Position numbers and translations under genes: made by a program | Shown here: piece by piece, positions 46,089 through 52,432 of the stretch | Numbering within the stretch: the first letter of the stretch is position 1 | Layout of the letters: each line of letters begins with the position of its first letter | The notes under the pieces: generated by a model | Told to the model about the DNA's origin: nothing | Database searches by the model: none | The model's input: the letters and a program-made list of their open reading frames with translations, nothing else | Source: Opitutaceae bacterium TAV5 | Lineage (GTDB): Bacteria > Verrucomicrobiota > Verrucomicrobiia > Opitutales > Opitutaceae | Assembly (NCBI GenBank): GCA_000242935.3 | Contig: CP007053.1 | Location: 6,247,001 to 6,311,000 of the forward strand | Direction: 5' to 3' | Length of the DNA: 64,000 nucleotides

Positions 46089-46127
46089 ACTCCAAACTCT
46101 AAACACTAAACTCCAAACAAAACACCT
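46089..46127. repeat. AAACTCTAAACTC spacer repeat, copy B
   Basis: ACTCCAAACTCTAAACACTA then AACTCCAAAC, almost the same as the 44957-44990 spacer over its first 30 bases, and again directly after a Ser-Ala or Pro-Ala stop context (GCCTGA). Confidence 0.75.
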
Positions 46128-47210
46128 ATGTCCACCGCCACCCTTCCGACCACCGTCACCACCGCTCCCGTCGCGACCCAAACACCTGTCGCGATCGATA
46201 TCCACTACACCATCTGCCCCGTCTTCGTCGCCTCCAACGTTGCGCTCGAACTCGGGTGGATCGAAGAGGAAGTCAAAAAAGCCGGCGGCAAACTGAACTA
46301 CCTGTTCACCGGCTCCGACGACGCCCACTACCTTCCCCACTTCAGTCACCGGCACGACAACCTCTTCCGCGATGGCGGCAACATTCCCTCCATCTGGGCC
46401 AAGGCCGACAACACCGACACCACGCTCGTCGGCCTCACCTGGGCGCCGCATGGCGGCCAGATCGTCGTCCGCGCCGGTTCCGGCATTCATCGCGCCGCCG
46501 ACCTCGCCGGCCGCCGCATTGCCCTCTACAAAAGCGAACACGCCGGCAAGGTCGACTGGTGGCGCGCCACCAGCCATCACGGCATCCTTCTCGCGCTCAA
46601 ACTCGCCGGCCTCACCACCGATGATGTCGAACTGGTGGACATCAATGACGCCGACCGCCCCTGGGGCGGTGGCGCCCGTCCCGCCGATGTCTGGGCCACC
46701 CGTCCCGCCGAACGCCGCATCCTCGGCTCCGAAGGCGTGGCGCTGCGCGAAGGCCAGGTGGATGCTCTCTTCACCAGCCTCGGCCGCGCCCGCTCGCTGG
46801 TGGAGACCGGCGAGTTCACCATCATCGAGGATCTCGGCCGCCACCCCGACTGGACGCTCCAGATCAACAACAGCCCCTGGGCGCTGACCGTGAACACCGA
46901 ACTCGCGCAAAAGCATCCGGAAATCGTCACCGGCTATGTTCGCGCCGCCGTCCGTGCCGGACGCTGGATCAACGCCAACCGCGCCGCTGCCGCGGAAATT
47001 CTCCACCGGACCAATTTTTATCCCTCGGTCGCTTCTCTGGAGCAGGCCATCCGGCACATCGACTTCGTGCCCAACCTCTCCGCGCGCAACCTCGCCGCCA
47101 TCACTCTCCAGAAAAACTTCCTCCTGAAATACGGCTACATCAAAAACGACTTCGACGTATCCTCCTGGGCCGATGCCCGCTTCCTCAACGAAGCGGCGAA
47201 CAGCCTCTGA
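46128..47210 (+). CDS. DszB-like desulfinase paralogue 6
   Basis: The product has 360 residues. It has Cys30 (HYTICPVF), His71 (LPHFSHRH), and Arg81 and Gly84 (LFRDGGNIPSIW). The tail is MSTATLPTTVTTAPVATQTP. Differences from the other copies are clustered: FTGSDDAHY before the active His, DLAGRRIALYKSEHAGK in place of the common DLRGRKFGL.RSLNAGK, and a C-terminus FLLKYGYIKNDFDVSSWADA that loses the usual QWAAP. It is thus a well-diverged copy with an intact catalytic set. A palindromic repeat sits in the 180-base gap to copy 7. Confidence 0.8.
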   Translation: MSTATLPTTVTTAPVATQTPVAIDIHYTICPVFVASNVALELGWIEEEVKKAGGKLNYLFTGSDDAHYLPHFSHRHDNLFRDGGNIPSIWAKADNTDTTLVGLTWAPHGGQIVVRAGSGIHRAADLAGRRIALYKSEHAGKVDWWRATSHHGILLALKLAGLTTDDVELVDINDADRPWGGGARPADVWATRPAERRILGSEGVALREGQVDALFTSLGRARSLVETGEFTIIEDLGRHPDWTLQINNSPWALTVNTELAQKHPEIVTGYVRAAVRAGRWINANRAAAAEILHRTNFYPSVASLEQAIRHIDFVPNLSARNLAAITLQKNFLLKYGYIKNDFDVSSWADARFLNEAANSL

Positions 47211-47243
47211 TTCCCGATTCCCTGATCACCACTCCACACCCTC

Positions 47244-47345
47244 GGCAGGGGAGCCCCGCTGAGGCGTCCGGTTCGGGCGGCGATTCCATTCCGGTTCGTC
47301 CCATTTCGCGGCCTCTCGCGAACGCCTCATCCGGGCTCCCCTGCC
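47244..47345. repeat. 102-bp palindromic element between paralogues 6 and 7
   Basis: Perfect 13-base ends GGCAGGGGAGCCC (47244-47256) and GGGCTCCCCTGCC (47333-47345) are inverted copies; an inner pair TGAGGCGT (47260-47267) / ACGCCTCA (47322-47329) extends the arms. It breaks the otherwise short spacing of the desulfinase array and looks like a small non-autonomous insertion. As RNA it would form a large hairpin in the operon transcript. Confidence 0.8.
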
Positions 47346-47390
47346 ACCCGATTCCAACGACAAAATTCAAACTGCCAACTCCCGCCACTC

Positions 47391-48479
47391 ATGAGCACCG
47401 CCACACTCACCGCCCCCGTCCAGTCGTCATCCGCCACCCGCGGTCTGACCGAAGCGTATTACACGATCTGCCCCGTCCTCACCGCCTCCAACGTCGCGGT
47501 CGAGCTCGGCTGGCTCGAAGACGAATTTCGCCGCGTGCACGCGAAACCTGTTTATCTGCGCTCCCTGCCCGGCAATGCCGGCTGGCTCCCGCACTACACA
47601 CACGCGCTCCATCCGCTCATCCGTGATGGCGGCTCCATCCCCACCATCCAGGTGCACGCCGATCTCGAGGACACCACGCTCGTCGCGCTCACCGGCAACC
47701 AGTCCGGCGGCCAGATCGTGACCCGCGCCGGCACCGGCATCCACCGCGTCGCCGACCTGCGCGGTCGCAAGATCGGCCTCTTCCACAGCCTCAACAAGGG
47801 CAAGATCGACTTCTCCCGCGCCACCGCCGAACGCGGCATTCTCCTCGCCCTCGAACTCGCCGGTCTCAAGCGCCAGGAGGTCGAAATCGTGGACCTCGAA
47901 GATGCCGACGACCCGTCCTTCCTCCAGCCCGCCTCGAAACCGTCCGGACTCTGGTCGCAACTCCGCGACGAGCGGGTCGGCTTCAACGGCCTCGGCAAGG
48001 ATGCGCAGGCGCTGCGCGACGGCCGCATCGACGCCATCTACGCCAATCACGGCCGTTCGCACACCCTCGTGCGCACCGGCGAGTTCACCGTCATCGAGGA
48101 TCTCTCGCGTTATCCCGACTGGACGCTCCAGATCGCCAACGGTCCGTCCACCAACGCCGTGAGCACCTCGCTCGCCAAAGAGCATCCGGAAATCGTCATC
48201 GCTTTCCTGCGCGCCTCGATCCGCGCCGGCCGCTGGATCAACGCCAACCGGGAGGCTGCCGCCGACATCTTCAAGCGCGTCACCTTCTTCACCTGCTCGC
48301 GGCAAATCCTGAAGGCGATCCGCGACATCGACTTTGTCCCCAATCTCTCGCCGCAAAATCTCGCCGCCACCACCCTCCAGAAAAACTTCCTCCGCGATCA
48401 CGGCTACCTGAAGAACGACTTCGATGTGAAGGACTGGGCCAACTCCGCCTTCCTCGAAGAAGCCCTGCGCGGACTCTGA
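47391..48479 (+). CDS. DszB-like desulfinase paralogue 7
   Basis: The product has 362 residues. It has Cys27 (YYTICPVL), His68 (LPHYTHAL), and Arg78 and Gly81 (LIRDGGSIPTIQ). It is the most divergent at the active site: HY replaces HF, LIR replaces LFR, and IQV replaces IWA. The end reads FLRDHGYLKNDFDVKDWANS. The tail MSTATLTAPVQSS is shared with copies 5 and 6. The ATPase gene begins 11 bases after its stop, so copy 7 and the ATPase are surely co-transcribed. No signal peptide is present. Confidence 0.8.
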   Translation: MSTATLTAPVQSSSATRGLTEAYYTICPVLTASNVAVELGWLEDEFRRVHAKPVYLRSLPGNAGWLPHYTHALHPLIRDGGSIPTIQVHADLEDTTLVALTGNQSGGQIVTRAGTGIHRVADLRGRKIGLFHSLNKGKIDFSRATAERGILLALELAGLKRQEVEIVDLEDADDPSFLQPASKPSGLWSQLRDERVGFNGLGKDAQALRDGRIDAIYANHGRSHTLVRTGEFTVIEDLSRYPDWTLQIANGPSTNAVSTSLAKEHPEIVIAFLRASIRAGRWINANREAAADIFKRVTFFTCSRQILKAIRDIDFVPNLSPQNLAATTLQKNFLRDHGYLKNDFDVKDWANSAFLEEALRGL

Positions 48480-48490
48480 ATCACGCACGC

Positions 48491-49372
48491 ATGTCCACCA
48501 CCGCCACACTCACCCGACCGGCCGCTTCCGTCGCCAGCTCCGCCCGCAAGAAAGGCTCCGCTGCCTCCCGCGAACAGCGCGGGCCTCGCACCCTGTACAT
48601 CGACGATGTCAGCAAGCACTTCCTCCTGAAGGATTCCTTGCTCCATGTCCTCGATCACGTCTCGTTCTCCGTCGAGCCTGGCGAGTTTGTGAGCCTGCTC
48701 GGCGCCAGCGGTTGCGGCAAGTCCACCCTTCTCCGCCACATCGTCGGTCTCGACAACGACTACGAAGGACAAATCCGCCTCGGCAGCGAAATCGTGCGCG
48801 GCACCAGCCTGGATCGCGGTGTCGTCTTCCAGGACCACCGTCTGCTCCCCTGGCTCAGCGTCGAGGACAACGTCAGCCTCGGCCTCATCAACAGCAAGCT
48901 GACCCGGCTCGAACGCCAGCTTGCCGTGCGCGAACACCTCGAACTGGTCGGCCTGCGCGGTTTCGAAAAATCGTATCCGCACCAGCTCTCCGGCGGCATG
49001 GCCCAGCGCGTCGCCATCGCCCGCGGCCTCGTCAACCGGCCCGAAGTGCTCCTCCTCGACGAACCGCTCGGCGCGCTCGACGCCATCACGCGGCTCAACC
49101 TTCAGGACGAGCTGCTGCGCATCTGGCGGCAGGAACAGGCGACCATGCTCCTCATCACCCACGATGTGGAGGAGGCGCTCTACCTCTCCGACCGCATCGT
49201 CGTCCTCGATGTGCGCCCGGGACGGGTCAAAGGCATCGTGCCCATTACGCTCGCGCGCCCGCGCGATCGCGTGAGCCATGCTTTCGCCGACCTCAAGCGC
49301 GAGGTGCTCGAACTGCTCTCCATCGAAATCCCCGGCTCTGCCGAGGACCCCTCCCTGGCCGGCAACATCTGA
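48491..49372 (+). CDS. ABC transporter ATP-binding protein, SsuB/TauB-like
   Basis: This 293-residue ATPase powers the permease encoded 8 kb upstream in the same operon. Walker A is GASGCGKST, the signature is QLSGGMAQRVAIARG, Walker B is VLLLDEPLGALDAIT, and the switch His is in LLITHDVEEALYLSDR. The closest relatives by motif are the nitrate/sulfonate/taurine importers. An extra 35-residue N-terminal tail (MSTTATLTRPAASVASSARK) is not part of the ABC fold and resembles the tails of the desulfinase copies. Its stop TGA overlaps by one base the ATG of the next gene. Confidence 0.94.
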   Translation: MSTTATLTRPAASVASSARKKGSAASREQRGPRTLYIDDVSKHFLLKDSLLHVLDHVSFSVEPGEFVSLLGASGCGKSTLLRHIVGLDNDYEGQIRLGSEIVRGTSLDRGVVFQDHRLLPWLSVEDNVSLGLINSKLTRLERQLAVREHLELVGLRGFEKSYPHQLSGGMAQRVAIARGLVNRPEVLLLDEPLGALDAITRLNLQDELLRIWRQEQATMLLITHDVEEALYLSDRIVVLDVRPGRVKGIVPITLARPRDRVSHAFADLKREVLELLSIEIPGSAEDPSLAGNI

Positions 49373-50484
49373 TGATGTATCGACGTTTCCAACACGACCT
49401 GACATGTAACGGCATGCGCTCCTGCATGCCGTCCGCAGGGAGTCCGTTCGCACCTGAAGAGGCCCCCGGGGCGGATCACAGGAAACCGGTCACCCTGGCC
49501 GCGCTCGTCATCGTTTTTTTCGCCTGCCTCGTGACCGGCTGCTCGCGTTCGTCATCCGATCCGGATACGACCGCCGCAGCCGGCGCGGAGGCCGGTGCGG
49601 AAACCGCGCCCTCCGGTCTCACCGAAAACCCGACCGCCGCAGCCGACGAGGACGATGGCGCGGTCCGGCATCCGTTGCGCGGAGAGATTGTCGACATCCT
49701 CGCCGCGCGCAGCACGCTCCTCGTTCTCCATGAAGACATCCCCGGCTTCATGCCTGCGATGACAATGGAATTCAAGGTCAGCGCCGGCGACCTCGCCATC
49801 GCCAAACCCGGCCGACGCATTCGCGCCACCCTCGTGCAGCGGGGTCACGACTATTCACTCGAACAGATCTGGCCCGACGACTCGGCCGCCACCGCGACCA
49901 TCGACCAAGCGGCCGCCGCGCTCGAAAAGAGCACCCGCTCCCTCGCCCGCAAACCCTATCCGTTCCGGGAGCAGGGCGACACCCTGCCCGACTTCACGCT
50001 CTACAACCAGAACGGCGAGGTGGTCGCCTTCGAGCGGTTCCGCGGGAAGCATGTGCTGATCAACTTCATCTTCACCCGCTGCCCCGTCGCCACCATGTGC
50101 CCGGCCGCGACCCTTCGCATGGCGCAGACCCAGAAACTGGCGCGCGAAGCCGATGTCGAAAACTTCGAACTCGTCTCCATCACGCTCGATCCCGCTTACG
50201 ACACGCCCGGCGTGCTCAAGGAATATGCCGACACCTACGGCATCGACCTTGCCAATTTTTCCTTTCTCACCGGACCGGAACCGGCCGTGAAGAACCTGCT
50301 CAAACAGCTCGGCATCGTCACCGGTTTCGAAGGCGGCATCCTTCGCCATTCCCTCGCCACGATCCTCATCAGCCCGGAAGGAAAAATCCTCCGGCGCGAC
50401 GACACCAGCGACTGGACGCCGCGCCTGTTCCTCGAACTTCTCCAGCCAAAATCCGGCGTCGCCACCCTCCCCTCGCCCCACTAG
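49372..50484 (+). CDS. CusF-like copper-binding domain fused to SCO1/SenC domain, lipoprotein
   Basis: The product has 370 residues from ATG 49372, overlapping the ATPase stop by one base. A membrane segment with lipobox (VFFACLVTGC, Cys57) suggests an envelope lipoprotein. Residues about 97-165 resemble CusF/PF11604 copper-binding domains, with LHEDIPGFMPAMTMEF supplying His120 and Met128/130/132. Residues 200-360 form a thioredoxin-fold SCO1/SenC domain with copper ligands Cys237 and Cys243 (FTRCPVATMCPA) and His in ILRHSLA. SCO proteins deliver copper to cytochrome c oxidase or act as thiol reductants. The Cys spacing (CX5C) differs from the classic CX3C. The first 38 residues may not be translated if a later start is used. 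Confidence 0.85.
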   Translation: MMYRRFQHDLTCNGMRSCMPSAGSPFAPEEAPGADHRKPVTLAALVIVFFACLVTGCSRSSSDPDTTAAAGAEAGAETAPSGLTENPTAAADEDDGAVRHPLRGEIVDILAARSTLLVLHEDIPGFMPAMTMEFKVSAGDLAIAKPGRRIRATLVQRGHDYSLEQIWPDDSAATATIDQAAAALEKSTRSLARKPYPFREQGDTLPDFTLYNQNGEVVAFERFRGKHVLINFIFTRCPVATMCPAATLRMAQTQKLAREADVENFELVSITLDPAYDTPGVLKEYADTYGIDLANFSFLTGPEPAVKNLLKQLGIVTGFEGGILRHSLATILISPEGKILRRDDTSDWTPRLFLELLQPKSGVATLPSPH

Positions 50485-50496
50485 ATTTCCACCATC

Positions 50497-51318
50497 ATGT
50501 CACAATCCATCCATACGCTTCTGCAAACCCGCTACGGCGACGCTGCTCCCGCCGTGGCGCCTTATGTCAACGAGACGATCACCACGCTTCTCAACCACCG
50601 CTCCGTGCGCGCCTTTCTGCCCGACGCCCTCGGCGAAGGCGTGCTCGAACTGATCGTCGCCGCCGCCCAGTCCGCTTCCACGTCCTCCAACATCCAGGCG
50701 TGGAGCGTCATCGCCGTGCAGGACCCCGAACGCAAGGCCCGGCTCGCCGCGCTCGCCGCCAACCAGAAACAGATCCTCGAAGCGCCGCTCTTCCTCGTCT
50801 GGGTAGCCGACCTCTCGCGCCTGCGCCGCATCGCCGATCACATCGGCGACCCCGCCGCCGGCCTCGAACGGCTCGACTCGTTCCTCGTCGGCGTGACCGA
50901 CACCACCATCGCCGCGCAGTCCGCCGTGGCCGCCGCCGAGTCGCTCGGTCTCGGCGTGGTTTACATCGGCGCCCTCCGCGCCCAGCCCGACAAGGTTGCC
51001 GCCGAGCTCAACCTCCCGGCCGGCTCCTTCCCGCTCTTCGGCCTCGTCGTCGGCAAACCCGATCCTTCCCGCCCGGCCTCCGTGAAACCGCGCCTGCCGC
51101 AGACCGTCGTGCTCCACCGCGAGCAATACTCGACCGAGCACGAGCGCAGCGGACTCGACGCCTACGAAACCACGATCCAGGCGTTCCAGGCCTCGCAAAA
51201 ACTCCCGATCCAGGAATGGCGCCGCCAGGCCGTCGGTCGCGTCAAGGCTCCCGAGGTTCCCAACGGCCGCACGCCCATCCAGGACGCGCTCGTGCAACTC
51301 GGCTTCACCGTTCCCTGA
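50497..51318 (+). CDS. NfsA/FRP-type NADPH:FMN oxidoreductase
   Basis: The product has 273 residues of the nitroreductase superfamily. The HRSVRAFLPDALGEGVLELI start, QSASTSSNIQAWSVIAVQ, and LGLGVVYIGALRAQPDKVA match the NfsA and Vibrio FRP branch, which reduces FMN with NADPH and supplies FMNH2 to LLM monooxygenases. In this setting it is a good candidate for the flavin reductase of the DszA-like and DszC-like enzymes, a function done by the unrelated DszD in Rhodococcus. It may also act on nitro or other substrates. It starts 13 bases after the SCO gene and ends the co-oriented run. Confidence 0.88.
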   Translation: MSQSIHTLLQTRYGDAAPAVAPYVNETITTLLNHRSVRAFLPDALGEGVLELIVAAAQSASTSSNIQAWSVIAVQDPERKARLAALAANQKQILEAPLFLVWVADLSRLRRIADHIGDPAAGLERLDSFLVGVTDTTIAAQSAVAAAESLGLGVVYIGALRAQPDKVAAELNLPAGSFPLFGLVVGKPDPSRPASVKPRLPQTVVLHREQYSTEHERSGLDAYETTIQAFQASQKLPIQEWRRQAVGRVKAPEVPNGRTPIQDALVQLGFTVP

Positions 51319-51332
51319 TCGTCCGGACCGTG

Positions 51333-51520
51333 GCGCGGGTGATCCGCCCGCCTCCACTCTTTCTCATTCTCGTTCTCTTTCTCCGGATCGTACTCCTTCT
51401 CGTACTCTTACTCGTGCTGCGGCGCGCCGTGCGAGTGCCGGAGCAGGAGAACGATCAGGAGAAAGAGAAAGAGTACGGGAACGATTCCGGAGTGGCGCGG
51501 GTCCCCCCGCCCGCTCCGTA
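51333..51520. repeat. pyrimidine-rich palindromic repeat region
   Basis: A pyrimidine-rich arm (51360-51415: TTCTCTTTCTCCGGATCGTA and similar) is complemented by a purine-rich arm (51438-51477: GAGCAGGAGAACGATCAGGA and similar), giving a long imperfect hairpin. It is flanked by two units GTGGCGCGGGT...CCGCCCGC at 51333 and 51493. There is no coding sequence in 51319-51652. Confidence 0.6.
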
Positions 51521-51652
51521 ACGCCACGTTATCCGTATCCATGACCGCCTGCAGTCCGGCTTATTAGTTTTCCCGGCATCATCCCTTCGCTTGCGCCTGC
51601 CGGTCGCGACGCGAGCATTCCCTTTTCCGATTCTTCGCGCTGCCACGTCCGC

Positions 51653-52123
51653 ATGCACCTTCACCGTCCACAACGCCGCCGCCACTTCCTGCGCATCCTC
51701 GCGCGGCGCTGGCGCGCGGACCTGGGCCGCAAGCTCTCGCTCGTCGCCGTGCTCGCGGCGTGGCTGGTGGCCACCGGCTCGCACTGGGATCTCGTGCAAA
51801 CCTTCGCATGGGCTCGCATGGTGATCAGCTACTCGCAGGACATGCCGGTCACCGAGGCGCTCCTGCTCACGTTCAGCGGCAACGCGCCTTGCGATATCTG
51901 CAATGTCGTCACCGCCGGCAAAAAAGCCCAGGACCAGGACCCTGCCTCGACGTCCGGCGCCGGCGCCATCGGCAAGCACGCCGACGGCAAAATCCTTCTC
52001 GCTCTTTCCCCGGCTCCGCTGAGCGCGCCTGACGCGCCGGCCGCCGACAGCTGGCCCGGATCCGTGATACACGAACCGGCCATCCCCGCCTACCCCGTCC
52101 CCGTGCCCCCGCCACGAGCCTGA
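51653..52123 (+). CDS. hypothetical membrane-anchored protein with CxxC
   Basis: The product has 156 residues. A basic N-terminus (MHLHRPQRRRHFLRILARRW) precedes one hydrophobic segment (LSLVAVLAAWLVATGSHWDL). A CDIC pair follows in FSGNAPCDICNVVTAGKKAQ, then a Pro/Ala-rich tail. It resembles small predicted inner-membrane proteins often found next to TonB-dependent metal receptors (DUF2946-like), but the resemblance is in layout rather than strong sequence. It precedes an exported hypothetical protein and a TonB receptor. A metal-related role is an inference. Confidence 0.6.
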   Translation: MHLHRPQRRRHFLRILARRWRADLGRKLSLVAVLAAWLVATGSHWDLVQTFAWARMVISYSQDMPVTEALLLTFSGNAPCDICNVVTAGKKAQDQDPASTSGAGAIGKHADGKILLALSPAPLSAPDAPAADSWPGSVIHEPAIPAYPVPVPPPRA

Positions 52124-52139
52124 GCCGCCTCCGGCATTC

Positions 52140-52320
52140 GGGTGTAACTCAAAATTGTATCAACGCCGGTGTAGGGGCGCACTTCACGTGCGCCCGTTCG
52201 CGGGACGAAGCTCCGATGACCATCAACGGGCGCACGTGAAGTGCGCCCCTACACCGGAGCCCAGGCGCCTCCGGGTTTCGGAATCCTTCGCTGCGTTGAC
52301 ACCACTTTGAGTTACACCCC
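52140..52320. mobile_element. MITE-like element with 9-bp target duplication
   Basis: The 181-base element has imperfect terminal inverted repeats (left GGGTGTAACTCAAA and ATCAACGC; right end inverted GGGTGTAACTCAAA and GTCAACGC). Inside is a second inverted pair of about 27 bases, TAGGGGCGCACTTCACGTGC and its complement. It is flanked by direct repeats CCGGCATTC at 52131-52139 and 52321-52329. It codes for nothing visible. It is inserted between the hypothetical gene at 51653 and the exported protein gene at 52433. Confidence 0.85.
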
Positions 52321-52432
52321 CCGGCATTCTTCCGGCGTCAGACAGCTCGGCCGCTCTCTCGTACGCCTGCCGCGGCTGCACGCCGCGCGCTGCGCATTTC
52401 CGTGCACTCCTCGCACAATCCACCCGTTTTTT

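Noticed and set aside
44957-46127. Possible CRISPR-like or tandem array in the ACTCTAAACTC spacers
   Set aside because: Only two copies 1.1 kb apart, with genes between and no spacer-repeat alternation.
44967-47057. A 696-codon open frame opposite desulfinase copies 5 and 6
   Set aside because: Antisense shadow. Repetition within it simply reflects the paralogy of the genes on the other strand.
40431-48479. Simple reading of the seven paralogues as periplasmic ABC binding proteins
   Set aside because: None has a signal peptide, seven binding proteins for one permease is unlikely, and the DszB catalytic positions are kept in all. It remains the main alternative and is stated as such.
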